From NCBI GenBank assembly GCA_964019055.1, contig OZ025211.1, positions 12,846,400 to 12,910,399 on the forward strand: a stretch of DNA of 64,000 nucleotides. Reading direction: 5' to 3'. Source of the stretch: Anthopleura xanthogrammica (Eukaryota > Cnidaria > Anthozoa > Actiniaria > Actiniidae). How positions within the stretch are numbered: the stretch's first letter is position 1; each line of letters starts with the position of its first letter. The translations under genes were made by a program, and so were the position numbers. Of the stretch, positions 18,187 through 32,424 are shown in pieces. The notes beneath the pieces are model-generated. The model was given only the letters and a program-made list of their open reading frames with translations, was not told where the DNA came from and did not search any database.

Positions 18187-21100
18187 ATGATGCATTGCGG
18201 AAAACTACAGAAATCCACAGCAAATCATTCAGATATTAATCACAGGGCAGAAGAGACCCTCTCGGTAAGTATTTAGCTCCAAATTGATTTTGGCTGAAAA
18301 AGTGCAAAAATTGAATTTTTCAATGACCCCGGGGTGAGGAAAAATCCCCATTTTGGAACTTGCTAAAATGTTGTCTCTTTTTCACAGAAATCCACAGCAA
18401 ATCATTCAGATATTAATCACAGGGCAGAAGAGACCCTCTCGGTAAGTATTTAGCTCCAAATTGATTTTGGCTGAAAAAGTGCAAAAATTGAATTTTTCAA
18501 TGACCCCGGGGTGAGGAAAAATCCCCATTTTGGAACTTGCTAAAATGTTGTCTCTTTTTCACAGAAATCCACAGCAAATCATTCAGATATTAATCACAGG
18601 GCAGAAGAGACCCTCTCGGTAAGTATTTAGCTCCAAATTGATTTTGGCTGAAAAAGTGCAAAAATTGAATTTTTCAATGACCCCGGGGTGAGGAAAAATC
18701 CCCATTTTGGAACTTGCTAAAATGTTGTCTCTTTTTCACAGAAATCCACAGCAAATCATTCAGATATTAATCACAGGGCAGAAGAGACCCTCTCGGTAAG
18801 TATTTAGCTCCAAATTGATTTTGGCTGAAAAAGTGCAAAAATTGAATTTTTCAATGACCCCGGGGTGAGGAAAAATCCCCATTTTGGAACTTGCTAAAAT
18901 GTTGTCTCTTTTTCACAGAAATCCACAGCAAATCATTCAGATATTAATCACAGGGCAGAAGAGACCCTCTCGGTAAGTATTTAGCTCCAAATTGATTTTG
19001 GCTGAAAAAGTGCAAAAATTGAATTTTTCAATGACCCCGGGGTGAGGAAAAATCCCCATTTTGGAACTTGCTAAAATGTTGTCTCTTTTTCACAGAAATC
19101 CACAGCAAATCATTCAGATATTAATCACAGGGCAGAAGAGACCCTCTCGGTAAGTATTTAGCTCCAAATTGATTTTGGCTGAAAAAGTGCAAAAATTGAA
19201 TTTTTCAATGACCCCGGGGTGAGGAAAAATCCCCATTTTGGAACTTGCTAAAATGTTGTCTCTTTTTCACAGAAATCCACAGCAAATCATTCAGATATTA
19301 ATCACAGGGCAGAAGAGACCCTCTCGGTAAGTATTTAGCTCCAAATTGATTTTGGCTGAAAAAGTGCAAAAATTGAATTTTTCAATGACCCCGGGGTGAG
19401 GAAAAATCCCCATTTTGGAACTTGCTAAAATGTTGTCTCTTTTTCACAGAAATCCACAGCAAATCATTCAGATATTAATCACAGGGCAGAAGAGACCCTC
19501 TCGGTAAGTATTTAGCTCCAAATTGATTTTGGCTGAAAAAGTGCAAAAATTGAATTTTTCAATGACCCCGGGGTGAGGAAAAATCCCCATTTTGGAACTT
19601 GCTAAAATGTTGTCTCTTTTTCACAGAAATCCACAGCAAATCATTCAGATATTAATCACAGGGCAGAAGAGACCCTCTCGGTAAGTATTTAGCTCCAAAT
19701 TGATTTTGGCTGAAAAAGTGCAAAAATTGAATTTTTCAATGACCCCGGGGTGAGGAAAAATCCCCATTTTGGAACTTGCTAAAATGTTGTCTCTTTTTCA
19801 CAGAAATCCACAGCAAATCATTCAGATATTAATCACAGGGCAGAAGAGACCCTCTCGGTAAGTATTTAGCTCCAAATTGATTTTGGCTGAAAAAGTGCAA
19901 AAATTGAATTTTTCAATGACCCCGGGGTGAGGAAAAATCCCCATTTTGGAACTTGCTAAAATGTTGTCTCTTTTTCACAGAAATCCACAGCAAATCATTC
20001 AGATATTAATCACAGGGCAGAAGAGACCCTCTCGGTAAGTATTTAGCTCCAAATTGATTTTGGCTGAAAAAGTGCAAAAATTGAATTTTTCAATGACCCC
20101 GGGGTGAGGAAAAATCCCCATTTTGGAACTTGCTAAAATGTTGTCTCTTTTTCACAGAAATCCACAGCAAATCATTCAGATATTAATCACAGGGCAGAAG
20201 AGACCCTCTCGGTAAGTATTTAGCTCCAAATTGATTTTGGCTGAAAAAGTGCAAAAATTGAATTTTTCAATGACCCCGGGGTGAGGAAAAATCCCCATTT
20301 TGGAACTTGCTAAAATGTTGTCTCTTTTTCACAGAAATCCACAGCAAATCATTCAGATATTAATCACAGGGCAGAAGAGACCCTCTCGGTAAGTATTTAG
20401 CTCCAAATTGATTTTGGCTGAAAAAGTGCAAAAATTGAATTTTTCAATGACCCCGGGGTGAGGAAAAATCCCCATTTTGGAACTTGCTAAAATGTTGTCT
20501 CTTTTTCACAGAAATCCACAGCAAATCATTCAGATATTAATCACAGGGCAGAAGAGACCCTCTCGGTAAGTATTTAGCTCCAAATTGATTTTGGCTGAAA
20601 AAGTGCAAAAATTGAATTTTTCAATGACCCCGGGGTGAGGAAAAATCCCCATTTTGGAACTTGCTAAAATGTTGTCTCTTTTTCACAGAAATCCACAGCA
20701 AATCATTCAGATATTAATCACAGGGCAGAAGAGACCCTCTCGGTAAGTATTTAGCTCCAAATTGATTTTGGCTGAAAAAGTGCAAAAATTGAATTTTTCA
20801 ATGACCCCGGGGTGAGGAAAAATCCCCATTTTGGAACTTGCTAAAATGTTGTCTCTTTTTCACAGAAATCCACAGCAAATCATTCAGATATTAATCACAG
20901 GGCAGAAGAGACCCTCTCGGTAAGTATTTAGCTCCAAATTGATTTTGGCTGAAAAAGTGCAAAAATTGAATTTTTCAATGACCCCGGGGTGAGGAAAAAT
21001 CCCCATTTTGGAACTTGCTAAAATGTTGTCTCTTTTTCACAGAAATCCACAGCAAATCATTCAGATATTAATCACAGGGCAGAAGAGACCCTCTCGGTAA

Positions 21101-24100
21101 GTATTTAGCTCCAAATTGATTTTGGCTGAAAAAGTGCAAAAATTGAATTTTTCAATGACCCCGGGGTGAGGAAAAATCCCCATTTTGGAACTTGCTAAAA
21201 TGTTGTCTCTTTTTCACAGAAATCCACAGCAAATCATTCAGATATTAATCACAGGGCAGAAGAGACCCTCTCGGTAAGTATTTAGCTCCAAATTGATTTT
21301 GGCTGAAAAAGTGCAAAAATTGAATTTTTCAATGACCCCGGGGTGAGGAAAAATCCCCATTTTGGAACTTGCTAAAATGTTGTCTCTTTTTCACAGAAAT
21401 CCACAGCAAATCATTCAGATATTAATCACAGGGCAGAAGAGACCCTCTCGGTAAGTATTTAGCTCCAAATTGATTTTGGCTGAAAAAGTGCAAAAATTGA
21501 ATTTTTCAATGACCCCGGGGTGAGGAAAAATCCCCATTTTGGAACTTGCTAAAATGTTGTCTCTTTTTCACAGAAATCCACAGCAAATCATTCAGATATT
21601 AATCACAGGGCAGAAGAGACCCTCTCGGTAAGTATTTAGCTCCAAATTGATTTTGGCTGAAAAAGTGCAAAAATTGAATTTTTCAATGACCCCGGGGTGA
21701 GGAAAAATCCCCATTTTGGAACTTGCTAAAATGTTGTCTCTTTTTCACAGAAATCCACAGCAAATCATTCAGATATTAATCACAGGGCAGAAGAGACCCT
21801 CTCGGTAAGTATTTAGCTCCAAATTGATTTTGGCTGAAAAAGTGCAAAAATTGAATTTTTCAATGACCCCGGGGTGAGGAAAAATCCCCATTTTGGAACT
21901 TGCTAAAATGTTGTCTCTTTTTCACAGAAATCCACAGCAAATCATTCAGATATTAATCACAGGGCAGAAGAGACCCTCTCGGTAAGTATTTAGCTCCAAA
22001 TTGATTTTGGCTGAAAAAGTGCAAAAATTGAATTTTTCAATGACCCCGGGGTGAGGAAAAATCCCCATTTTGGAACTTGCTAAAATGTTGTCTCTTTTTC
22101 ACAGAAATCCACAGCAAATCATTCAGATATTAATCACAGGGCAGAAGAGACCCTCTCGGTAAGTATTTAGCTCCAAATTGATTTTGGCTGAAAAAGTGCA
22201 AAAATTGAATTTTTCAATGACCCCGGGGTGAGGAAAAATCCCCATTTTGGAACTTGCTAAAATGTTGTCTCTTTTTCACAGAAATCCACAGCAAATCATT
22301 CAGATATTAATCACAGGGCAGAAGAGACCCTCTCGGTAAGTATTTAGCTCCAAATTGATTTTGGCTGAAAAAGTGCAAAAATTGAATTTTTCAATGACCC
22401 CGGGGTGAGGAAAAATCCCCATTTTGGAACTTGCTAAAATGTTGTCTCTTTTTCACAGAAATCCACAGCAAATCATTCAGATATTAATCACAGGGCAGAA
22501 GAGACCCTCTCGGTAAGTATTTAGCTCCAAATTGATTTTGGCTGAAAAAGTGCAAAAATTGAATTTTTCAATGACCCCGGGGTGAGGAAAAATCCCCATT
22601 TTGGAACTTGCTAAAATGTTGTCTCTTTTTCACAGAAATCCACAGCAAATCATTCAGATATTAATCACAGGGCAGAAGAGACCCTCTCGGTAAGTATTTA
22701 GCTCCAAATTGATTTTGGCTGAAAAAGTGCAAAAATTGAATTTTTCAATGACCCCGGGGTGAGGAAAAATCCCCATTTTGGAACTTGCTAAAATGTTGTC
22801 TCTTTTTCACAGAAATCCACAGCAAATCATTCAGATATTAATCACAGGGCAGAAGAGACCCTCTCGGTAAGTATTTAGCTCCAAATTGATTTTGGCTGAA
22901 AAAGTGCAAAAATTGAATTTTTCAATGACCCCGGGGTGAGGAAAAATCCCCATTTTGGAACTTGCTAAAATGTTGTCTCTTTTTCACAGAAATCCACAGC
23001 AAATCATTCAGATATTAATCACAGGGCAGAAGAGACCCTCTCGGTAAGTATTTAGCTCCAAATTGATTTTGGCTGAAAAAGTGCAAAAATTGAATTTTTC
23101 AATGACCCCGGGGTGAGGAAAAATCCCCATTTTGGAACTTGCTAAAATGTTGTCTCTTTTTCACAGAAATCCACAGCAAATCATTCAGATATTAATCACA
23201 GGGCAGAAGAGACCCTCTCGGTAAGTATTTAGCTCCAAATTGATTTTGGCTGAAAAAGTGCAAAAATTGAATTTTTCAATGACCCCGGGGTGAGGAAAAA
23301 TCCCCATTTTGGAACTTGCTAAAATGTTGTCTCTTTTTCACAGAAATCCACAGCAAATCATTCAGATATTAATCACAGGGCAGAAGAGACCCTCTCGGTA
23401 AGTATTTAGCTCCAAATTGATTTTGGCTGAAAAAGTGCAAAAATTGAATTTTTCAATGACCCCGGGGTGAGGAAAAATCCCCATTTTGGAACTTGCTAAA
23501 ATGTTGTCTCTTTTTCACAGAAATCCACAGCAAATCATTCAGATATTAATCACAGGGCAGAAGAGACCCTCTCGGTAAGTATTTAGCTCCAAATTGATTT
23601 TGGCTGAAAAAGTGCAAAAATTGAATTTTTCAATGACCCCGGGGTGAGGAAAAATCCCCATTTTGGAACTTGCTAAAATGTTGTCTCTTTTTCACAGAAA
23701 TCCACAGCAAATCATTCAGATATTAATCACAGGGCAGAAGAGACCCTCTCGGTAAGTATTTAGCTCCAAATTGATTTTGGCTGAAAAAGTGCAAAAATTG
23801 AATTTTTCAATGACCCCGGGGTGAGGAAAAATCCCCATTTTGGAACTTGCTAAAATGTTGTCTCTTTTTCACAGAAATCCACAGCAAATCATTCAGATAT
23901 TAATCACAGGGCAGAAGAGACCCTCTCGGTAAGTATTTAGCTCCAAATTGATTTTGGCTGAAAAAGTGCAAAAATTGAATTTTTCAATGACCCCGGGGTG
24001 AGGAAAAATCCCCATTTTGGAACTTGCTAAAATGTTGTCTCTTTTTCACAGAAATCCACAGCAAATCATTCAGATATTAATCACAGGGCAGAAGAGACCC

Positions 24101-27100
24101 TCTCGGTAAGTATTTAGCTCCAAATTGATTTTGGCTGAAAAAGTGCAAAAATTGAATTTTTCAATGACCCCGGGGTGAGGAAAAATCCCCATTTTGGAAC
24201 TTGCTAAAATGTTGTCTCTTTTTCACAGAAATCCACAGCAAATCATTCAGATATTAATCACAGGGCAGAAGAGACCCTCTCGGTAAGTATTTAGCTCCAA
24301 ATTGATTTTGGCTGAAAAAGTGCAAAAATTGAATTTTTCAATGACCCCGGGGTGAGGAAAAATCCCCATTTTGGAACTTGCTAAAATGTTGTCTCTTTTT
24401 CACAGAAATCCACAGCAAATCATTCAGATATTAATCACAGGGCAGAAGAGACCCTCTCGGTAAGTATTTAGCTCCAAATTGATTTTGGCTGAAAAAGTGC
24501 AAAAATTGAATTTTTCAATGACCCCGGGGTGAGGAAAAATCCCCATTTTGGAACTTGCTAAAATGTTGTCTCTTTTTCACAGAAATCCACAGCAAATCAT
24601 TCAGATATTAATCACAGGGCAGAAGAGACCCTCTCGGTAAGTATTTAGCTCCAAATTGATTTTGGCTGAAAAAGTGCAAAAATTGAATTTTTCAATGACC
24701 CCGGGGTGAGGAAAAATCCCCATTTTGGAACTTGCTAAAATGTTGTCTCTTTTTCACAGAAATCCACAGCAAATCATTCAGATATTAATCACAGGGCAGA
24801 AGAGACCCTCTCGGTAAGTATTTAGCTCCAAATTGATTTTGGCTGAAAAAGTGCAAAAATTGAATTTTTCAATGACCCCGGGGTGAGGAAAAATCCCCAT
24901 TTTGGAACTTGCTAAAATGTTGTCTCTTTTTCACAGAAATCCACAGCAAATCATTCAGATATTAATCACAGGGCAGAAGAGACCCTCTCGGTAAGTATTT
25001 AGCTCCAAATTGATTTTGGCTGAAAAAGTGCAAAAATTGAATTTTTCAATGACCCCGGGGTGAGGAAAAATCCCCATTTTGGAACTTGCTAAAATGTTGT
25101 CTCTTTTTCACAGAAATCCACAGCAAATCATTCAGATATTAATCACAGGGCAGAAGAGACCCTCTCGGTAAGTATTTAGCTCCAAATTGATTTTGGCTGA
25201 AAAAGTGCAAAAATTGAATTTTTCAATGACCCCGGGGTGAGGAAAAATCCCCATTTTGGAACTTGCTAAAATGTTGTCTCTTTTTCACAGAAATCCACAG
25301 CAAATCATTCAGATATTAATCACAGGGCAGAAGAGACCCTCTCGGTAAGTATTTAGCTCCAAATTGATTTTGGCTGAAAAAGTGCAAAAATTGAATTTTT
25401 CAATGACCCCGGGGTGAGGAAAAATCCCCATTTTGGAACTTGCTAAAATGTTGTCTCTTTTTCACAGAAATCCACAGCAAATCATTCAGATATTAATCAC
25501 AGGGCAGAAGAGACCCTCTCGGTAAGTATTTAGCTCCAAATTGATTTTGGCTGAAAAAGTGCAAAAATTGAATTTTTCAATGACCCCGGGGTGAGGAAAA
25601 ATCCCCATTTTGGAACTTGCTAAAATGTTGTCTCTTTTTCACAGAAATCCACAGCAAATCATTCAGATATTAATCACAGGGCAGAAGAGACCCTCTCGGT
25701 AAGTATTTAGCTCCAAATTGATTTTGGCTGAAAAAGTGCAAAAATTGAATTTTTCAATGACCCCGGGGTGAGGAAAAATCCCCATTTTGGAACTTGCTAA
25801 AATGTTGTCTCTTTTTCACAGAAATCCACAGCAAATCATTCAGATATTAATCACAGGGCAGAAGAGACCCTCTCGGTAAGTATTTAGCTCCAAATTGATT
25901 TTGGCTGAAAAAGTGCAAAAATTGAATTTTTCAATGACCCCGGGGTGAGGAAAAATCCCCATTTTGGAACTTGCTAAAATGTTGTCTCTTTTTCACAGAA
26001 ATCCACAGCAAATCATTCAGATATTAATCACAGGGCAGAAGAGACCCTCTCGGTAAGTATTTAGCTCCAAATTGATTTTGGCTGAAAAAGTGCAAAAATT
26101 GAATTTTTCAATGACCCCGGGGTGAGGAAAAATCCCCATTTTGGAACTTGCTAAAATGTTGTCTCTTTTTCACAGAAATCCACAGCAAATCATTCAGATA
26201 TTAATCACAGGGCAGAAGAGACCCTCTCGGTAAGTATTTAGCTCCAAATTGATTTTGGCTGAAAAAGTGCAAAAATTGAATTTTTCAATGACCCCGGGGT
26301 GAGGAAAAATCCCCATTTTGGAACTTGCTAAAATGTTGTCTCTTTTTCACAGAAATCCACAGCAAATCATTCAGATATTAATCACAGGGCAGAAGAGACC
26401 CTCTCGGTAAGTATTTAGCTCCAAATTGATTTTGGCTGAAAAAGTGCAAAAATTGAATTTTTCAATGACCCCGGGGTGAGGAAAAATCCCCATTTTGGAA
26501 CTTGCTAAAATGTTGTCTCTTTTTCACAGAAATCCACAGCAAATCATTCAGATATTAATCACAGGGCAGAAGAGACCCTCTCGGTAAGTATTTAGCTCCA
26601 AATTGATTTTGGCTGAAAAAGTGCAAAAATTGAATTTTTCAATGACCCCGGGGTGAGGAAAAATCCCCATTTTGGAACTTGCTAAAATGTTGTCTCTTTT
26701 TCACAGAAATCCACAGCAAATCATTCAGATATTAATCACAGGGCAGAAGAGACCCTCTCGGTAAGTATTTAGCTCCAAATTGATTTTGGCTGAAAAAGTG
26801 CAAAAATTGAATTTTTCAATGACCCCGGGGTGAGGAAAAATCCCCATTTTGGAACTTGCTAAAATGTTGTCTCTTTTTCACAGAAATCCACAGCAAATCA
26901 TTCAGATATTAATCACAGGGCAGAAGAGACCCTCTCGGTAAGTATTTAGCTCCAAATTGATTTTGGCTGAAAAAGTGCAAAAATTGAATTTTTCAATGAC
27001 CCCGGGGTGAGGAAAAATCCCCATTTTGGAACTTGCTAAAATGTTGTCTCTTTTTCACAGAAATCCACAGCAAATCATTCAGATATTAATCACAGGGCAG

Positions 27101-30100
27101 AAGAGACCCTCTCGGTAAGTATTTAGCTCCAAATTGATTTTGGCTGAAAAAGTGCAAAAATTGAATTTTTCAATGACCCCGGGGTGAGGAAAAATCCCCA
27201 TTTTGGAACTTGCTAAAATGTTGTCTCTTTTTCACAGAAATCCACAGCAAATCATTCAGATATTAATCACAGGGCAGAAGAGACCCTCTCGGTAAGTATT
27301 TAGCTCCAAATTGATTTTGGCTGAAAAAGTGCAAAAATTGAATTTTTCAATGACCCCGGGGTGAGGAAAAATCCCCATTTTGGAACTTGCTAAAATGTTG
27401 TCTCTTTTTCACAGAAATCCACAGCAAATCATTCAGATATTAATCACAGGGCAGAAGAGACCCTCTCGGTAAGTATTTAGCTCCAAATTGATTTTGGCTG
27501 AAAAAGTGCAAAAATTGAATTTTTCAATGACCCCGGGGTGAGGAAAAATCCCCATTTTGGAACTTGCTAAAATGTTGTCTCTTTTTCACAGAAATCCACA
27601 GCAAATCATTCAGATATTAATCACAGGGCAGAAGAGACCCTCTCGGTAAGTATTTAGCTCCAAATTGATTTTGGCTGAAAAAGTGCAAAAATTGAATTTT
27701 TCAATGACCCCGGGGTGAGGAAAAATCCCCATTTTGGAACTTGCTAAAATGTTGTCTCTTTTTCACAGAAATCCACAGCAAATCATTCAGATATTAATCA
27801 CAGGGCAGAAGAGACCCTCTCGGTAAGTATTTAGCTCCAAATTGATTTTGGCTGAAAAAGTGCAAAAATTGAATTTTTCAATGACCCCGGGGTGAGGAAA
27901 AATCCCCATTTTGGAACTTGCTAAAATGTTGTCTCTTTTTCACAGAAATCCACAGCAAATCATTCAGATATTAATCACAGGGCAGAAGAGACCCTCTCGG
28001 TAAGTATTTAGCTCCAAATTGATTTTGGCTGAAAAAGTGCAAAAATTGAATTTTTCAATGACCCCGGGGTGAGGAAAAATCCCCATTTTGGAACTTGCTA
28101 AAATGTTGTCTCTTTTTCACAGAAATCCACAGCAAATCATTCAGATATTAATCACAGGGCAGAAGAGACCCTCTCGGTAAGTATTTAGCTCCAAATTGAT
28201 TTTGGCTGAAAAAGTGCAAAAATTGAATTTTTCAATGACCCCGGGGTGAGGAAAAATCCCCATTTTGGAACTTGCTAAAATGTTGTCTCTTTTTCACAGA
28301 AATCCACAGCAAATCATTCAGATATTAATCACAGGGCAGAAGAGACCCTCTCGGTAAGTATTTAGCTCCAAATTGATTTTGGCTGAAAAAGTGCAAAAAT
28401 TGAATTTTTCAATGACCCCGGGGTGAGGAAAAATCCCCATTTTGGAACTTGCTAAAATGTTGTCTCTTTTTCACAGAAATCCACAGCAAATCATTCAGAT
28501 ATTAATCACAGGGCAGAAGAGACCCTCTCGGTAAGTATTTAGCTCCAAATTGATTTTGGCTGAAAAAGTGCAAAAATTGAATTTTTCAATGACCCCGGGG
28601 TGAGGAAAAATCCCCATTTTGGAACTTGCTAAAATGTTGTCTCTTTTTCACAGAAATCCACAGCAAATCATTCAGATATTAATCACAGGGCAGAAGAGAC
28701 CCTCTCGGTAAGTATTTAGCTCCAAATTGATTTTGGCTGAAAAAGTGCAAAAATTGAATTTTTCAATGACCCCGGGGTGAGGAAAAATCCCCATTTTGGA
28801 ACTTGCTAAAATGTTGTCTCTTTTTCACAGAAATCCACAGCAAATCATTCAGATATTAATCACAGGGCAGAAGAGACCCTCTCGGTAAGTATTTAGCTCC
28901 AAATTGATTTTGGCTGAAAAAGTGCAAAAATTGAATTTTTCAATGACCCCGGGGTGAGGAAAAATCCCCATTTTGGAACTTGCTAAAATGTTGTCTCTTT
29001 TTCACAGAAATCCACAGCAAATCATTCAGATATTAATCACAGGGCAGAAGAGACCCTCTCGGTAAGTATTTAGCTCCAAATTGATTTTGGCTGAAAAAGT
29101 GCAAAAATTGAATTTTTCAATGACCCCGGGGTGAGGAAAAATCCCCATTTTGGAACTTGCTAAAATGTTGTCTCTTTTTCACAGAAATCCACAGCAAATC
29201 ATTCAGATATTAATCACAGGGCAGAAGAGACCCTCTCGGTAAGTATTTAGCTCCAAATTGATTTTGGCTGAAAAAAGTGCAAAAATTGAATTTTTCAATG
29301 ACCCCGGGGTGAGGAAAAATCCCCATTTTGGAACTTGCTAAAATGTTGTCTCTTTTTCACAGAAATCCACAGCAAATCATTCAGATATTAATCACAGGGC
29401 AGAAGAGACCCTCTCGGTAAGTATTTAGCTCCAAATTGATTTTGGCTGAAAAAGTGCAAAAATTGAATTTTTCAATGACCCCGGGGTGAGGAAAAATCCC
29501 CATTTTGGAACTTGCTAAAATGTTGTCTCTTTTTCACAGAAATCCACAGCAAATCATTCAGATATTAATCACAGGGCAGAAGAGACCCTCTCGGTAAGTA
29601 TTTAGCTCCAAATTGATTTTGGCTGAAAAAGTGCAAAAATTGAATTTTTCAATGACCCCGGGGTGAGGAAAAATCCCCATTTTGGAACTTGCTAAAATGT
29701 TGTCTCTTTTTCACAGAAATCCACAGCAAATCATTCAGATATTAATCACAGGGCAGAAGAGACCCTCTCGGTAAGTATTTAGCTCCAAATTGATTTTGGC
29801 TGAAAAAGTGCAAAAATTGAATTTTTCAATGACCCCGGGGTGAGGAAAAATCCCCATTTTGGAACTTGCTAAAATGTTGTCTCTTTTTCACAGAAATCCA
29901 CAGCAAATCATTCAGATATTAATCACAGGGCAGAAGAGACCCTCTCGGTAAGTATTTAGCTCCAAATTGATTTTGGCTGAAAAAGTGCAAAAATTGAATT
30001 TTTCAATGACCCCGGGGTGAGGAAAAATCCCCATTTTGGAACTTGCTAAAATGTTGTCTCTTTTTCACAGAAATCCACAGCAAATCATTCAGATATTAAT

Positions 30101-32424
30101 CACAGGGCAGAAGAGACCCTCTCGGTAAGTATTTAGCTCCAAATTGATTTTGGCTGAAAAAGTGCAAAAATTGAATTTTTCAATGACCCCGGGGTGAGGA
30201 AAAATCCCCATTTTGGAACTTGCTAAAATGTTGTCTCTTTTTCACAGAAATCCACAGCAAATCATTCAGATATTAATCACAGGGCAGAAGAGACCCTCTC
30301 GGTAAGTATTTAGCTCCAAATTGATTTTGGCTGAAAAAGTGCAAAAATTGAATTTTTCAATGACCCCGGGGTGAGGAAAAATCCCCATTTTGGAACTTGC
30401 TAAAATGTTGTCTCTTTTTCACAGAAATCCACAGCAAATCATTCAGATATTAATCACAGGGCAGAAGAGACCCTCTCGGTAAGTATTTAGCTCCAAATTG
30501 ATTTTGGCTGAAAAAGTGCAAAAATTGAATTTTTCAATGACCCCGGGGTGAGGAAAAATCCCCATTTTGGAACTTGCTAAAATGTTGTCTCTTTTTCACA
30601 GAAATCCACAGCAAATCATTCAGATATTAATCACAGGGCAGAAGAGACCCTCTCGGTAAGTATTTAGCTCCAAATTGATTTTGGCTGAAAAAGTGCAAAA
30701 ATTGAATTTTTCAATGACCCCGGGGTGAGGAAAAATCCCCATTTTGGAACTTGCTAAAATGTTGTCTCTTTTTCACAGAAATCCACAGCAAATCATTCAG
30801 ATATTAATCACAGGGCAGAAGAGACCCTCTCGGTAAGTATTTAGCTCCAAATTGATTTTGGCTGAAAAAGTGCAAAAATTGAATTTTTCAATGACCCCGG
30901 GGTGAGGAAAAATCCCCATTTTGGAACTTGCTAAAATGTTGTCTCTTTTTCACAGAAATCCACAGCAAATCATTCAGATATTAATCACAGGGCAGAAGAG
31001 ACCCTCTCGGTAAGTATTTAGCTCCAAATTGATTTTGGCTGAAAAAGTGCAAAAATTGAATTTTTCAATGACCCCGGGGTGAGGAAAAATCCCCATTTTG
31101 GAACTTGCTAAAATGTTGTCTCTTTTTCACAGAAATCCACAGCAAATCATTCAGATATTAATCACAGGGCAGAAGAGACCCTCTCGGTAAGTATTTAGCT
31201 CCAAATTGATTTTGGCTGAAAAAGTGCAAAAATTGAATTTTTCAATGACCCCGGGGTGAGGAAAAATCCCCATTTTGGAACTTGCTAAAATGTTGTCTCT
31301 TTTTCACAGAAATCCACAGCAAATCATTCAGATATTAATCACAGGGCAGAAGAGACCCTCTCGGTAAGTATTTAGCTCCAAATTGATTTTGGCTGAAAAA
31401 GTGCAAAAATTGAATTTTTCAATGACCCCGGGGTGAGGAAAAATCCCCATTTTGGAACTTGCTAAAATGTTGTCTCTTTTTCACAGAAATCCACAGCAAA
31501 TCATTCAGATATTAATCACAGGGCAGAAGAGACCCTCTCGGTAAGTATTTAGCTCCAAATTGATTTTGGCTGAAAAAGTGCAAAAATTGAATTTTTCAAT
31601 GACCCCGGGGTGAGGAAAAATCCCCATTTTGGAACTTGCTAAAATGTTGTCTCTTTTTCACAGAAATCCACAGCAAATCATTCAGATATTAATCACAGGG
31701 CAGAAGAGACCCTCTCGGTAAGTATTTAGCTCCAAATTGATTTTGGCTGAAAAAGTGCAAAAATTGAATTTTTCAATGACCCCGGGGTGAGGAAAAATCC
31801 CCATTTTGGAACTTGCTAAAATGTTGTCTCTTTTTCACAGAAATCCACAGCAAATCATTCAGATATTAATCACAGGGCAGAAGAGACCCTCTCGGTAAGT
31901 ATTTAGCTCCAAATTGATTTTGGCTGAAAAAGTGCAAAAATTGAATTTTTCAATGACCCCGGGGTGAGGAAAAATCCCCATTTTGGAACTTGCTAAAATG
32001 TTGTCTCTTTTTCACAGAAATCCACAGCAAATCATTCAGATATTAATCACAGGGCAGAAGAGACCCTCTCGGTAAGTATTTAGCTCCAAATTGATTTTGG
32101 CTGAAAAAGTGCAAAAATTGAATTTTTCAATGACCCCGGGGTGAGGAAAAATCCCCATTTTGGAACTTGCTAAAATGTTGTCTCTTTTTCACAGAAATCC
32201 ACAGCAAATCATTCAGATATTAATCACAGGGCAGAAGAGACCCTCTCGGTAAGTATTTAGCTCCAAATTGATTTTGGCTGAAAAAGTGCAAAAATTGAAT
32301 TTTTCAATGACCCCGGGTGAGGAAAAATCCCCATTTTGGAACTTGCTAAAATGTTGTCTCTTTTTCACAGAAATCCACAGCAAATCATTCAGATATTAAT
32401 CACAGGGCAGAAGAGACCCTCTCG
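18187..32424 (+). CDS. Candidate gene made of >80 identical 54-nt microexons (18-residue repeat)
   Basis: ATGATG at 18187 opens eight leader codons (MMHCGKLQ) and runs in frame into the first 54-bp segment 18211-18264. That segment translates as KSTANHSDINHRAEETLS. A perfect donor GTAAGT follows (18265). Reading through instead meets TAG four codons later. The next acceptor, a CTCTTTTTCACAG tract ending at 18387, leads into an identical 54-bp exon. This pattern repeats every 177 bp to the exon 32371-32424. Each exon is 18 codons without a stop in phase 0, so any number can be joined or skipped without a frameshift. All exons joined would give about 1,460 residues of a hydrophilic repeat with one NHS sequon per unit. 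A second frame is also open; the third has a stop. No family is recognised, no signal peptide or membrane segment is visible, and the 3' end falls in the gap. It is a gene model from splice and frame signals only; a satellite with a captured exon is the alternative. Confidence 0.35.
18211..18264 (+). other. First 54-bp exon-like segment
   Basis: Representative exon: 18 codons, KSTANHSDINHRAEETLS, preceded here by unique sequence with an in-frame ATG rather than by the repeat's own acceptor. Later copies begin at 18388, 18565 and so on every 177 bp. Confidence 0.45.
18265..18387 (+). other. First 123-bp intron-like segment
   Basis: It starts GTAAGTATTT and ends TCTCTTTTTCACAG. A branch-site-like CTAAAA lies about 20-25 nt before the acceptor. 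The interior holds a small hairpin (ATTGAA-TTT-TTCAAT) and CCCCGGGG. An intron of this size with all splice signals in place is compatible with efficient intron-definition splicing. Confidence 0.45.
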
